Notes: generated from the letters alone by a model not told the origin. Positions 5,928 through 14,376 are shown, numbered from the stretch's first letter. The stretch is 26,359 nucleotides of DNA from an uncultured Anaerolineaceae bacterium (GCA_937967805.1 CALBTC010000391.1:1-26359), one strand, 5' to 3'. Numbers and translations: made by a program.

Positions 5928-8375
5928 ATGAGCAAAGGTTACAATCCCAACGAGGTCGAGGCCAAGTGGCAGGAAAAATGGGAAGAAACCGGGCTGTACC
6001 GGCAGGAAATTGATAAAAGTCGGCCGAAGCATTACGCGCTGACGATGCTGCCGTATCCGTCCGGGGATTTGCACATTGGGCATTGGTACGCCATGACGCC
6101 GTCCGATGCCCGGGCACGGTTTATGCGCATGAAAGGGTACAACGTGCTCTTCCCCATGGGCTTCGATGCGTTTGGGCTGCCGGCAGAAAATGCGGCCATC
6201 AAAAACAACGTGCACCCGGCTAAATGGACTTATGCCAACATCGAGCGGATGCGCGGCCAGCTGCGCAGCATGGGGGCGATGTTTGATTGGGAGCGGGAGG
6301 CTGTCTCGGCTGACCCGGAATATTATCGCTGGACGCAGTGGTTTTTTAAGAAGCTGATGGAGTTGAACCTGGCCTATCGCAAAATGTCGGCCGTCGATTT
6401 TTGCCCGAACTGCAACACCACACTGGCGCGGGAGCAGGTGTGGGGTGAGGATCGTCACTGTGAGCGCTGCGGTACGCCCGTGATCAAGAAAGATTTGGAG
6501 CAGTGGTTCTTCAAGACAACCGATTACGCCGAGGAGCTGCTGGACTTCAGCGGCATAGAGTGGCCGGAGCGGGTAAAGGTGATGCAGACGAACTGGATCG
6601 GCCGTTCCACCGGGGCCGACGTGACGTTCCACACCGAACAGGGGGATCCGATTGAGATTTTCACCACCCGGCCAGACACGCTGTGGGGGGCCACCTTCAT
6701 GGTGTTGGCCCCGGAGCATCCGCTGGTGGGCAAAATCACCACGGATGAACAGTTGGAAGCCGTGACCAAATATCGTGATCAGGCGCAGAAGCTGTCGGAC
6801 ATTGACCGGGAAACGGCCGATCGCGAAAAAACAGGCGTCTTTACCGGGGCATATGCCATCAACCCGGTCAACCAGGCGCGCATTCCCATCTGGATCGCCG
6901 ACTACGTGCTGATGACCTATGGCTCCGGCGCGATTATGGCCGTACCGGCCCACGACGAGCGCGACTTTGAATTTGCCACCAAGTTTGGCCTGCAAATCGT
7001 CGAGGTGATTCGTATGCCGGGGCGCGAAGAGAGCGACGGGCCGCTGGAAGAAGCATACACCTCAAAATATGAAGGGCATTTGGTGAACTCCGGCGAGTTT
7101 GACGGCACGCCGGTGGCCGAGGCGGTGGAAAATGTGACGGCCTGGCTGGAGGAAAAGGGCATTGGCAAGGGGGCAGTGAATTATCGGCTGCGCGATTGGC
7201 TGATTAGCCGCCAACGATACTGGGGCGCGCCGATTCCGGTGGTTTACTGCCCGGAACACGGCGCGGTGCCCGTGCCGGATGAGCAGCTTCCGGTGCTGCT
7301 GCCCGAGGACGTGGAATTTATGCCCACGGGTGAGAGTCCACTAAAGCAGCATGATGCTTTTTTGCACACCACCTGCCCCATTTGCGAGAAACCCTCACTG
7401 CGCGAAACAGATACGATGGACACGTTTATGTGCTCAAGCTGGTACCAGTACCGCTACCTGAGTCCAGGCGACAGCGAGCATCCGTTTGATCCCGAAGAAG
7501 GTGCCTACTGGCTGCCGGTGGATCAATATACGGGCGGCATTGAGCACGCCACGATGCACCTGATCTACACCCGCTTTTTCACCAAGGCGATGCGCGAAAT
7601 GGGACTGGTCGATTTCGATGAGCCGATGCTAAGACTTTACAACCAGGGCATGGTGCTGGGCGAAGACGGGGAGAAGATGTCTAAGTCGCGCGGCAACGTG
7701 GTGGCTCCGGACGAGCTGGTAGACAAGTTTGGCGCGGACACGGTGCGCACCTACCTGATGTTTTTCGCCAAGTGGGACCAGGGCGGGCCGTGGAATTATG
7801 ACGGCATCAAAGGGCCGCAGCGCTTGCTGAACGACGTGTGGGAGGTTGGCACCCACGATTATGCGCCGGGCCAGGTAGATGATGAGGCCAATCGCAGCCT
7901 GCGGCGCAAGACGCACCAGGTGATTCGCAAGGTGACGCATGATTTGGCAGGGTTTTCGTTTAACACGGCCGTTGCCGCCATCATGGAACTGCGCAACAGC
8001 ATCACCGACGCCCAGCGAGCCCAAAACGTAAGCCGGGACGTGTGGAACGAGGCCGTTGACAACCTGCTGCTGGTCCTGGCTCCCATCGCGCCGCACATCA
8101 CCGAGGAGCTGTGGGCCCAGCGCGGCCACGAGTACAGCATCCACCAACGGCCGTGGCCGGAGTGGGATGCCGAAGTGGCCAAAGAAGAAAGCATCACGCT
8201 GGTGGTGCAGATCAACGGCAAGGTGCGGGACAAAATTGAAACCGACGCCGGCCAGGATGATGAGGCGCTGAAGGAAATCGCCCTGGCGTCAGAAAAGGTG
8301 CAGGGCTGGCTGGACGGCAAGCCGCCGCGCAAGGTGATTGTGGTGAAGGGGCGGTTGGTGAATATTGTGCAGTGA
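5928..8375 (+). CDS. leuS: Leucyl-tRNA synthetase
   Basis: The enzyme charges tRNA-Leu with leucine in the cytoplasm. At 815 residues it has the normal bacterial length. The class I signature HIGH is at residues 49-52 (PYPSGDLHIGHW) and KMSKS at 583-587 (GEKMSKSRGN). The CP1 editing domain shows the threonine-rich TTRPDT. Zn-ribbon-like Cys pairs (CPNCN, CERCG) lie between the two. The C-terminal domain ends with QINGKVRDKIETDA, as in bacterial LeuRS. AAGGAG lies 11 bases before the ATG. Regulation by the upstream T-box with its Leu (CTC) specifier fits the product. Only two ACGGCCGT sites occur in 2.4 kb, both in the last 400 bases, consistent with strong constraint on the protein. Confidence 0.98.
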   Translation: MSKGYNPNEVEAKWQEKWEETGLYRQEIDKSRPKHYALTMLPYPSGDLHIGHWYAMTPSDARARFMRMKGYNVLFPMGFDAFGLPAENAAIKNNVHPAKWTYANIERMRGQLRSMGAMFDWEREAVSADPEYYRWTQWFFKKLMELNLAYRKMSAVDFCPNCNTTLAREQVWGEDRHCERCGTPVIKKDLEQWFFKTTDYAEELLDFSGIEWPERVKVMQTNWIGRSTGADVTFHTEQGDPIEIFTTRPDTLWGATFMVLAPEHPLVGKITTDEQLEAVTKYRDQAQKLSDIDRETADREKTGVFTGAYAINPVNQARIPIWIADYVLMTYGSGAIMAVPAHDERDFEFATKFGLQIVEVIRMPGREESDGPLEEAYTSKYEGHLVNSGEFDGTPVAEAVENVTAWLEEKGIGKGAVNYRLRDWLISRQRYWGAPIPVVYCPEHGAVPVPDEQLPVLLPEDVEFMPTGESPLKQHDAFLHTTCPICEKPSLRETDTMDTFMCSSWYQYRYLSPGDSEHPFDPEEGAYWLPVDQYTGGIEHATMHLIYTRFFTKAMREMGLVDFDEPMLRLYNQGMVLGEDGEKMSKSRGNVVAPDELVDKFGADTVRTYLMFFAKWDQGGPWNYDGIKGPQRLLNDVWEVGTHDYAPGQVDDEANRSLRRKTHQVIRKVTHDLAGFSFNTAVAAIMELRNSITDAQRAQNVSRDVWNEAVDNLLLVLAPIAPHITEELWAQRGHEYSIHQRPWPEWDAEVAKEESITLVVQINGKVRDKIETDAGQDDEALKEIALASEKVQGWLDGKPPRKVIVVKGRLVNIVQ

Positions 8376-8379
8376 AAAC

Positions 8380-8670
8380 TTAACGGCGCTTGAACCACAA
8401 TCCCGCCAGCAGCAGAACTGTCATGATGGGCCACACCCAAAGTAAATCGGCGCGGCCGGCGAAGGGCTACTGCGGCGTGAAGCGAATGAGGCGGTAGTTT
8501 GCAGTAACTTCTGCCAGTTCCTCGTCGGACATGGTTTGGGGATGAACGCCGACAGCCGGTGCGGCAAAGCCGCTGTTGATGAGCACCTGGCGCAGATTGG
8601 GCAGCGTGTTGGGTTGGTTGGTGATGTCTTGGGCTTGGGCATGGTAACGGCCGTTTACTTCATGACAAAA
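8380..8670 (-). pseudogene. Gene relic: C-terminus of a membrane-anchored protein
   Basis: One minus-strand frame reads NGRYHAQAQDITNQPNTLP, NLRQVLINSGFAAPAVGVHP and so on to RLIRFTPQ, then a TAG (8469-8467), then in the same frame PFAGRADLLWVWPIMTVLLL and AGLWFKRR to a TAA at 8382-8380. The end is a typical hydrophobic anchor followed by Lys/Arg. The upstream part of the gene is missing, since the frame runs into the opposite-strand acetyltransferase. Either the TAG is a genuine late stop and the anchor was lost, or this is debris of a larger gene. It explains the gap between leuS and the acetyltransferase. Confidence 0.5.
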
Positions 8671-8718
8671 CACACTTCCAATTCGCCAAAAAAGCTGCCG
8701 CTGTTCATAATTGGCACC

Positions 8719-9288
8719 ATGACCAATCAGCCACATCCAGACGTCCCCCAACAGCTCGAAACCGAACGCCTGCTCATCCGCTGCCCCCAGCCCGGTGATG
8801 GCGCAGCGCTTTACGATGCCATTGTGACCTCTAAAGATCATCTGGCAGCCTGGCTCACCTGGGCCAATTGGCCCAATATCTCCCTCAAACGTGCCGAGGC
8901 TTCTATTTTGCGTAATCGAGATCGCTACCTCAGAGGCGAAGATATGACGATGCTCATCTTCTTGAAGGGAACGGGGGAACTGGTTGGTGGCAGCGGTTTG
9001 CATAACCCAGATTGGAAAGTGCCTAAATTTGAGATTGGCTATTGGCAACATGTGGCGCATAGTGGCCAAGGGTACATGACCGAAGCGGTCAACGCCATTG
9101 CAGAACTGGCCTTTTCTCAGCTGGGGGCCAAACGGCTGCATCTGGAATGTTATCCGCACAATGAGCGCAGCATTGGCGTGGCGCGGCGCTGCGGTTTTCA
9201 GTTAGAAGCACGGCTGGTTAACTATCGTCGCCATCACCAAACCGGCCAACTGCACGACTGGCTCATCTTTGCCCGCTTCCCCAGGTGA
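8719..9288 (+). CDS. GNAT acetyltransferase, RimJ/RimL type
   Basis: The protein starts best at the ATG at 8719 (MTNQPHPDVPQQLETERLLIR), giving 189 residues, the normal length for this family; an earlier start would add sequence with no family resemblance. Family features are ETERLLIR at the N-terminus, LVGGSGLH, EIGYWQHVAHSGQGYMTEAV (acetyl-CoA pyrophosphate loop) and LECYPHNERSIGVARRCGF near the C-terminus. It transfers acetyl from acetyl-CoA to an amine, in relatives often the N-terminus of a ribosomal protein or a small molecule; the substrate here cannot be told. No good Shine-Dalgarno is visible. Confidence 0.85.
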   Translation: MTNQPHPDVPQQLETERLLIRCPQPGDGAALYDAIVTSKDHLAAWLTWANWPNISLKRAEASILRNRDRYLRGEDMTMLIFLKGTGELVGGSGLHNPDWKVPKFEIGYWQHVAHSGQGYMTEAVNAIAELAFSQLGAKRLHLECYPHNERSIGVARRCGFQLEARLVNYRRHHQTGQLHDWLIFARFPR

Positions 9289-9295
9289 GTAGGTG

Positions 9296-9328
9296 AGATT
9301 GGTCTAGTTTCGAAAATTGGACCAATCT
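9296..9328. repeat. Inverted repeat AGATTGGTC...GACCAATCT
   Basis: Nine-base arms are separated by 15 bases. This is a second, looser copy of the palindromic unit at 3207-3237. It lies just downstream of the acetyltransferase stop and could act in mRNA 3'-end formation. Confidence 0.65.
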
Positions 9329-9422
9329 AGAAGTGCAACTCATGTCTGGTAGTCTCGTAAAGGGCACTGTCTGTAACCATAATTTTCCAGCAAATGTTTG
9401 TTGAGTAAGGAGTATGATAACG

Positions 9423-9878
9423 ATGACCGAAGAACCAACCCCCAGTGTTGAAGAAATCAAGGCAAGATTGAAAGTAGAAGTTCCTGTTGAGGAAGAAGAA
9501 ATCACCAAAGCTGATGTGCAAAGCCCCGATGTGGCTGAGGAACTGCGTGAGTTTGGCAAACAGTTTGCCGACACCATTCGCACCGCCTGGAATAGCGCCG
9601 AACGGCAGCGCCTGGAAACCGAATTGCGTGACGGTATGCGCTCCTTTGCCGACGAGGTGGATAAGGCCATTCAGGAAATCAGAAAAAGCCCGGCGGCCGA
9701 CCGCGTTAAGAGCGAAGCAGAGTACGTTCGTGAAAGAGTAGAAATCAGTGACGTTGGGCACAAGGCGCGCGCCGGTGTTGCCACCGGTTTGCAGCGGCTC
9801 AGCGAGCAGCTGGCCAAGCTGGCCGAGCGGTTCACCCCTGTAGAGAAGCCGGTTGCCGAAGAAGAAAACGCTGAGTGA
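9423..9878 (+). CDS. Acidic, helical protein of unknown function
   Basis: I chose the ATG at 9423 because AAGGAG (9407-9412) is 10 bases upstream of it but only one base before the alternative ATG at 9414. The 151-residue product is rich in Glu, Lys and Ala and should be almost entirely helical, with coiled-coil-like stretches (AEELREFGKQFADTIRTAW, GLQRLSEQLAKLAERF). It has no signal peptide, membrane helix or Cys. The amphipathic helices and acidic tails suggest a structural or envelope-associated protein, but I do not recognise a family. Confidence 0.7.
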   Translation: MTEEPTPSVEEIKARLKVEVPVEEEEITKADVQSPDVAEELREFGKQFADTIRTAWNSAERQRLETELRDGMRSFADEVDKAIQEIRKSPAADRVKSEAEYVRERVEISDVGHKARAGVATGLQRLSEQLAKLAERFTPVEKPVAEEENAE

Positions 9879-9879
9879 T

Positions 9880-9950
9880 CGGTATTCGGTAATCCGTTAT
9901 CGGTAATCGGTAGACTGTTCACCGATTACCGATAACTGTTCACCGATTAC
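9880..9950. repeat. Iterated hairpin repeat (CGGTAATCGGTA / ACCGATTACCG), supplying a stop codon
   Basis: The left arm has GGTAATCCG, then CGGTAATCGGTA; the right arm has ACCGATTACCGATAAC and ACCGATTAC. The repeat reaches into the end of the oxidoreductase gene on the minus strand, and the TAA stop of that gene (9949-9947) lies within the repeat unit. Confidence 0.75.
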
Positions 9951-10873
9951 TGGACTTGTGGCAGTACGGCCGTTGCCAACCCCTCCAATCCCTCCATATC
10001 ATCCAAATCCAGCCATTGCAGCATGATGCGCTGTACGCCTGCTTCAGCAAACGCCTCTAGCTGATCAACCAACTCATTGCCGGTGCCAACCACCAGCCCT
10101 CGTTCCCGCAGCTCGTCGGCGGAGAGGCTGCGCGGAGCAAGTTTGGCGTCCAGCGTTGCCTGATCTTTGCCAAAAACAGTGCCTGTCATGAGGGAACGGC
10201 GTACGTCGCCGGGTTTACGGCCGTTCTTCGCCAAAAGCTCATCCAGCCGTTCACACCGCTCAGCAAAGGTTTGGGGTGGGATGTAGACGCCATTCCATTC
10301 TTCAGCGTATTTGGCCACCAGGGGCAAGGTCCGTTTGGGGCCGTTGCCGCCAATAAGGATAGGCGGTCCGCCAGGACGCTGCGGCCGGGGCAGCAAAACG
10401 GCATCGTGCAGCTCATAATATTCACCAGTAAAATCGAGCGGCTCATCGTTTTGCAGAAGATGGGAGATTATTTGTAATCCTTCTTCAAAGCGGGCGAAAC
10501 GGCCGTCTAAATCTAACAAATCCCAGCCGTAATTGTGATGTTCCCGTTCCTGCCAGCCCGCGCCGAGACCGAGATGGAGACGGCCGTTCGACAAATCATC
10601 CACCGCACTGGCCATCCGCGCCGTCATCGTCGGCTGGCGGAAGGAAACGGGGGAAACCATGGGACCAAACTCGATGCGGCTGGTGTGGCTGGCCAGCCAG
10701 GTGAGCGATACCCACAGCTCCAGCGATTCCTTGTCCGGCGGATTGGCATTTGTGTAATGATCCGAACGGTACAATCCCACAAAACCCAAATCCTCTACCG
10801 CGCGTGCAATGCGCTGCCAGCGCTCCCAGGTGAGCCCATTTTGCCCTTCTAACATAATTGCAACTTCAATCAT
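9947..10873 (-). CDS. Luciferase-family (LLM class) oxidoreductase, probably F420-dependent
   Basis: The 308-residue protein has the TIM-barrel bacterial-luciferase fold: IARAVEDLGFVGLYRSDHY, then SRIEFGPMVSPVSFRQP, then the signature DDLSNGRLHLGLGAGWQERE, and PPILIGGNGPKRTLPLVAKYAEEWN. It probably moves hydride between F420 (or FMN) and an unknown substrate. F420 is likelier because npdG and cofE are encoded 2.8-5 kb away, but the binding mode cannot be proved from sequence. AGGAGG sits 4 bases before the ATG, giving strong initiation. Four ACGGCCGT sites occur in the gene. It follows thioredoxin on the same strand but a strong terminator separates them. Confidence 0.87.
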   Translation of the reverse strand: MIEVAIMLEGQNGLTWERWQRIARAVEDLGFVGLYRSDHYTNANPPDKESLELWVSLTWLASHTSRIEFGPMVSPVSFRQPTMTARMASAVDDLSNGRLHLGLGAGWQEREHHNYGWDLLDLDGRFARFEEGLQIISHLLQNDEPLDFTGEYYELHDAVLLPRPQRPGGPPILIGGNGPKRTLPLVAKYAEEWNGVYIPPQTFAERCERLDELLAKNGRKPGDVRRSLMTGTVFGKDQATLDAKLAPRSLSADELRERGLVVGTGNELVDQLEAFAEAGVQRIMLQWLDLDDMEGLEGLATAVLPQVQ

Positions 10874-10888
10874 TTTTCCTCCTTCGTC

Positions 10889-10949
10889 GTAGTGGCTGGT
10901 GGTTAGTGGCTAGTTTCGTTTACCAGCTACCAAAAACTAACCACTAAAA
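10889..10949. repeat. Iterated hairpin repeat (GGTTAGTGGCTAGT / AACTAACCACTA)
   Basis: The left arm iterates AGTGGCT/GGTTAGTGG. The right arm has CAGCTACC and AACTAACCACTAA. It lies between the oxidoreductase start and the terminator of thioredoxin, with the same design as the other iterated hairpins but a different sequence. Confidence 0.65.
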
Positions 10950-10952
10950 CAA

Positions 10953-10983
10953 AACGCCCACGCTGGCGGGCAGCATGGGCGTT
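10953..10983 (-). terminator. Intrinsic terminator of trxA
   Basis: The stem AACGCCCA-GCTG / CAGC-TGGGCGTT is followed on the minus strand by TTTGTTTT. It lies about 30 bases after the thioredoxin stop. A shorter A/T run on the other side would allow some activity in both directions. Confidence 0.8.
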
Positions 10984-11015
10984 CAAAAAATCATCATGAG
11001 ATGATGTTTATGCGG

Positions 11016-11342
11016 TTAATTCATGTGCGGCAAAATTTGGGCCACAATACGGTCTTTGGGCAAAGCGCCGGTGATGCGCTCGACCACTTGACCACCCTTG
11101 AATACCATCAAAGTGGGGATGCCAACGATGCCATAACGACCGGGCACCATCGGATTGTCGTCCACATCCATCTTGCCTACTTTAATTTTGTCGCCATATT
11201 CTTCCGCAATGGCTTTGACCGATGGGGCGATCATGCGGCAGGGACCGCACCAATCGGCCCAAAAGTCTACCAAAACGGGCTTGTCGGAATCCAAAACTTC
11301 ACTTTGGAAACTGCTGTCAGTAATTTCTACAGGGGTTGCCAT
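11016..11342 (-). CDS. trxA: Thioredoxin
   Basis: The 108-residue protein is a standard thioredoxin: active site W31-C-G-P-C35 in DFWADWCGPCRMIAPSV, the conserved DVDDNP segment, and cis-proline 76 in GIVGIPTLMVFKGG. It reduces disulfides of cytoplasmic proteins with electrons from thioredoxin reductase. AAGGAG lies upstream of the ATG at normal spacing. It has its own terminator and appears monocistronic. Confidence 0.97.
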   Translation of the reverse strand: MATPVEITDSSFQSEVLDSDKPVLVDFWADWCGPCRMIAPSVKAIAEEYGDKIKVGKMDVDDNPMVPGRYGIVGIPTLMVFKGGQVVERITGALPKDRIVAQILPHMN

Positions 11343-11477
11343 ATTTTCTTGCTCCTTGCATTTAGTTTTAAGTCACACCGTAGGCGTGTACACAAATTTC
11401 GTCTGTCTTCTCGTTGGATGACGCCTATTAGATTAGGTTACGTGAAAATTTCTTACCAAAGAGTTTAGCGGAACCGT

Positions 11478-11506
11478 TTGGGCTGTCAAGCAAAAAGGCC
11501 TACAAT
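11478..11506 (+). promoter_or_regulatory. Sigma70-type promoter for ssnA
   Basis: TTGGGC (11478-11483), 17-base spacer and TACAAT (11501-11506) precede the gene by about 50 bases. Confidence 0.5.
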
Positions 11507-11556
11507 TGAATGGTTCATATACGTTGTTTACCATAACCCTACAGGAGGGTTGCTAC

Positions 11557-12921
11557 ATGTTAGAAAATGGCAAGTTTCTTATTATCAACGGCCGTATCGT
11601 CACCTGGTCCGATCCCAATGAGATTATTGAAAATGGGGGGATTCTGGTGGAAGACGGCCGTATCACCACCATTGGCAATTCCGACGAGCTGATCGCTGCT
11701 CACCCTGACCTGGAACAACTCGATGCCGGCAATCAGCTCGTGATGCCGGGCAACATCTGCGCCCACACCCACTTTTACGGCGCCTTTGCCCGCGGCATGG
11801 CCATTCCTGGTCCGCCGCCCAAAGATTTCCCCGACATTTTAGAACGGCTTTGGTGGCGGCTGGATCGCGCCCTGCTCGATCTGGACACCGAGTACAGCGC
11901 CCTGGTTTGCCTGGTAGATGCCATCAAGCACGGCACCACCACGCTGGTAGACCATCATGCCAGTCCCAGCGCCCTCAACAACTCGCTGGACATGATCGCC
12001 GAAGCGGTGGAGATGGCCGGGGTGCGCGCCGCGCTCTGCTACGAAGTGACAGACCGCAACGGACCGGAGGAAGCCGAAGCGGGCATTGGCGAAAACGTGC
12101 GCTTTTTGCACTCGCTGGAGGAACGCAACAGCGAGCTGCTGGCCGGCACCTTTGGCCTGCACGCCTCCCTCTCGCTCAGCGATGAGACGCTGGCTAACTG
12201 TGTTGCTGCCGCCGCTGACCTGGACACAGGTTTCCACATCCATGTGGCCGAGCATGAAGCGGATGAGTATGATTCATTGCAAAAGTACGGCAAGCGGGTG
12301 GTGCCCCGTCTGGCCGAAGCGGGTATTTTGGGGCCAAAAAGCATTGTGGCTCATGCCGTACATGTTGACACTGTTGAAAAGAACATTTTGCGCGAGACGG
12401 GCACCTGGGTGACGCACCAGCCGCGCAGCAATATGAACAACGCCGTTGGCGCGGCCGACATTGAAGGGATGCTGCGGCTGGGCATTCCGGTTTGCCTGGG
12501 CAACGATGGCTTTAGCAACAACATGTGGGCCGAATGGAAGACGGCCTACCTGATGCACAAGCAGGTCCACCGCGATCCGCGCCGGGCCAACGGCATGGAC
12601 ATCGTGCAGATGGCCATTTACAACAATGCGGCGCTGGCCGATCTGTTTTGGCCGGGGAAGAAAATCGGCCGTTTAGTAGAAGGTGCCGCCGCCGATCTCA
12701 TTTTTGTCGATTACCATGCTACCACGCCGCTGAGCGCAGGTAACCTGCCGTGGCATATCATCTTTGGCTTTGAGAGCAGCCTGGTGACCAGCACGATGGT
12801 GGCCGGCAAGCTGCTGATGCACAAACGCCAACTGCTAACGCTGGACGAGGCAGATATTACCGCGCGCAGCCGCAAGCTGGCAGCCGACGTGTGGCAGCGT
12901 TACGAGAAGTTGAACGCGTAG
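11557..12921 (+). CDS. ssnA: SsnA-type aminohydrolase (selenium-metabolism-associated amidohydrolase)
   Basis: The ATG at 11557 has AGGAGG 8 bases upstream and gives 454 residues. The protein belongs to the amidohydrolase superfamily: H70-x-H72 (AHTHFYGAF), H227/H229 and E232 in FHIHVAEHE, His in IVAHAVHVD, and D317 in LGNDGFS. The stretch ARGMAIPGPPPKDFPDILER, with LWWRLDRAL and the following HHASPSA, is characteristic of SsnA, which is grouped with selenium-utilising genomes and is often near xanthine-dehydrogenase-type molybdenum hydroxylases. The exact substrate is not established; relatives deaminate or hydrolyse purine- or triazine-like rings. Here no hydroxylase gene is adjacent. The candidate Rdx selenoprotein 7 kb away supports a selenium-using host. 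Confidence 0.87.
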   Translation: MLENGKFLIINGRIVTWSDPNEIIENGGILVEDGRITTIGNSDELIAAHPDLEQLDAGNQLVMPGNICAHTHFYGAFARGMAIPGPPPKDFPDILERLWWRLDRALLDLDTEYSALVCLVDAIKHGTTTLVDHHASPSALNNSLDMIAEAVEMAGVRAALCYEVTDRNGPEEAEAGIGENVRFLHSLEERNSELLAGTFGLHASLSLSDETLANCVAAAADLDTGFHIHVAEHEADEYDSLQKYGKRVVPRLAEAGILGPKSIVAHAVHVDTVEKNILRETGTWVTHQPRSNMNNAVGAADIEGMLRLGIPVCLGNDGFSNNMWAEWKTAYLMHKQVHRDPRRANGMDIVQMAIYNNAALADLFWPGKKIGRLVEGAAADLIFVDYHATTPLSAGNLPWHIIFGFESSLVTSTMVAGKLLMHKRQLLTLDEADITARSRKLAADVWQRYEKLNA

Positions 12922-12944
12922 TTTTTGCCACATTAGGAATGAAT

Positions 12945-13023
12945 GGAACGCAGATTTACCTGATTTTCCTGATGTCGCAGGGCGACCGCTTCGCGATCAG
13001 GGCAATCAGGTAAATCTGCGTCC
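12945..13023. repeat. Long hairpin with 18-bp perfect arms
   Basis: ACGCAGATTTACCTGATT (12948-12965) is exactly complementary to 13004-13021. The interior repeats the CCTGAT/ATCAGG unit and has a GC-rich core. It lies between ssnA and the Nudix gene and probably ends or stabilises the ssnA mRNA. Confidence 0.8.
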
Positions 13024-13048
13024 TATTATTTTATTGAGGATTGGTTTA

Positions 13049-13516
13049 ATGGTTGCTTGTCGATGTTGGTTGGGTGGGGAGATTTTGGTTCCAAAAGAGA
13101 AATTATCTCATAGGCCGGGTGCGTATGGGATTGTGCGGCGTGGGGATGCGATTTTGTTGCTGACGACGGTGGGGGAGAACGGCCGTTACTGCCTCCCTGG
13201 TGGTGGCATTGAACCATATGAAACCAATGCCACCGCTCTGCAACGAGAGCTCAATGAAGAAGCAGGTATTCCGGTTGAAGTTGGTTCACTGGCTCATTTT
13301 CAGGAAGATTTTTTCTACTACGATCCCACTGGCGACGCCTGGCACGGCCTGCTTTTTTACTACAACTGCACGCCGCTCACCTTCGACCTGCTTCCCGCCG
13401 CGCTGGTTGATGATGAGGCGGCAACCAATCCGCAGTGGGTCGAAATCGATACGCTGCATGAAGGCAATTTGCAGCCGCAGGAATTATGGCTGTTAGATTA
13501 TTTAAATTCCAGGTGA
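13049..13516 (+). CDS. Nudix hydrolase
   Basis: The ATG at 13049 has GAGGA 8 bases upstream and gives 155 residues. The complete Nudix box is present: G-x5-E-x7-REL-x-EE-x-G-I in GGIEPYETNATALQRELNEE, followed by AGI. It binds Mg2+ and cleaves nucleoside-diphosphate-linked compounds; the substrate cannot be told from the box alone. An ACGGCCGT site lies at 13179 and encodes part of ENGRY, immediately before the Nudix box. The gene sits between two hairpin repeats, so it probably forms its own transcript. Confidence 0.9.
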   Translation: MVACRCWLGGEILVPKEKLSHRPGAYGIVRRGDAILLLTTVGENGRYCLPGGGIEPYETNATALQRELNEEAGIPVEVGSLAHFQEDFFYYDPTGDAWHGLLFYYNCTPLTFDLLPAALVDDEAATNPQWVEIDTLHEGNLQPQELWLLDYLNSR

Positions 13517-13531
13517 TAGATTCTCCAGGCT

Positions 13532-13584
13532 TGTGGATTCCCGCCTTCGCGGGAATGACACTAGGCCGGATTATTTTCTTAAAG
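13532..13584. repeat. REP-like hairpin plus shared GATTATTTTCTTAAAG tail
   Basis: GATTCCCGCcttcGCGGGAATGACAC is one half of the paired element at 4354-4425. It is followed by GATTATTTTCTTAAAG (13569-13584), identical to 16 bases at 25381-25396 at the right end of the element beside pyrB. So two dispersed elements abut here. Confidence 0.7.
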
Positions 13585-13625
13585 GATCAAAGAGCGTCTG
13601 TTACCTCCAGTATAGGAGATGAACA

Positions 13626-14276
13626 TTGAAGATTGCAATTTTAGGTGGTACTGGGGATGAGGGTTTTGGTTTGGGCTACCGTTGGGCGGCGGCCGGACAT
13701 GAAATCATAATTGGTTCGCGAAAGACGGAAAAGGGGGCCAATGCGGCCGTTGACATGCGAGAACGATTACCAGAGGGCAACATCAGCGGCACAGACAATT
13801 TAAGCGCGGCGCAGCAGGCAGACATTGTGGTGCTCTCGGTACCGTACTGGGCGCAGGCCGATACGCTGGACAGCGTGAAGTCTGCGCTGGACGGCAAGCT
13901 GCTGGTGACGGTTGTTGCCCCGACCGGCGAAAAAGCAGCCCGCGCGCATCGATTAGAAAGCGGCCTGTCTGCGGCGGAAGAGGCGCAGAACCAGCTGGGC
14001 GAGGCCACGCGGGTCGTGGCGGCATTCCAGAACATCGGCGCGCACCATCTGACAGATTTGCACCATCAGCTAGATTGCGACGTGCTGGTGTGTGGCGACA
14101 AGAAGGATGACAAAGCGGTTGTGCTGCAACTGTGCAAAGATGCCGGTTTGCGCGGCGTCAATGCCGGGGCGCTGCAAAATGCCCGGGCAGCAGAAGAGCT
14201 AACGGCCGTTCTCATCGCCATCAACATCATCCACAAAGTTAAAAGCGCGGGCATTCGTATCACTGGTCTTTCTTAA
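13626..14276 (+). CDS. npdG: NADPH-dependent F420 reductase
   Basis: The enzyme transfers hydride between NADP(H) and coenzyme F420. It starts at a TTG (13626) with GGAG about 8 bases upstream; the nearby ATG at 13619 is out of frame, and the TTG start gives the expected first beta strand MKIAILGGTGDEG. The 216 residues include that dinucleotide-binding GGTGDEG, the NADP-phosphate-binding SRKTEK at the end of the second strand, VVLSVPYWAQ, and the C-terminal GVNAGALQNARAAEELTAVL that contacts F420. It is followed by cofE on the same strand after a hairpin, so the two form an F420 gene pair. Confidence 0.92.
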   Translation: MKIAILGGTGDEGFGLGYRWAAAGHEIIIGSRKTEKGANAAVDMRERLPEGNISGTDNLSAAQQADIVVLSVPYWAQADTLDSVKSALDGKLLVTVVAPTGEKAARAHRLESGLSAAEEAQNQLGEATRVVAAFQNIGAHHLTDLHHQLDCDVLVCGDKKDDKAVVLQLCKDAGLRGVNAGALQNARAAEELTAVLIAINIIHKVKSAGIRITGLS

Positions 14277-14295
14277 TTTAGAGATTTTTATCAAC

Positions 14296-14350
14296 AGATT
14301 TCGCAGATTGAATAGATTTATCTTGTTAATCTGCGAAATCTTTGATTTTT
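14296..14350 (+). terminator. 14-bp perfect hairpin followed by a T-rich run, downstream of npdG
   Basis: AGATTTCGCAGATT (14296-14309) pairs exactly with AATCTGCGAAATCT (14328-14341), and TTGATTTTTT follows. It looks like an iterated-unit repeat co-opted as an intrinsic terminator or attenuator between npdG and cofE. The loop is 18 bases, longer than in typical terminators. Confidence 0.6.
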
Positions 14351-14376
14351 TCTGCAAGCGCTGGAAGGTCCTACTT

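Noticed and set aside
5907..6995. 362-codon open frame on the minus strand over leuS
   Set aside because: It is antisense to an unambiguous leuS and shows no recognisable motif.
8467..9159. Minus-strand frame of 230 codons as an intact gene
   Set aside because: Most of it is antisense to the GNAT acetyltransferase; only the part below about 8670 looks protein-like, and it is listed as a relic.
9880..9950. Short regularly repeated units as a CRISPR array
   Set aside because: Units are only about 10 bases, spacers are missing or too short, and the second half is the reverse complement of the first; no cas gene is present.
13619..13621. ATG as the npdG start
   Set aside because: It is out of frame with the NpdG sequence; the TTG at 13626 is in frame and gives the expected N-terminus.
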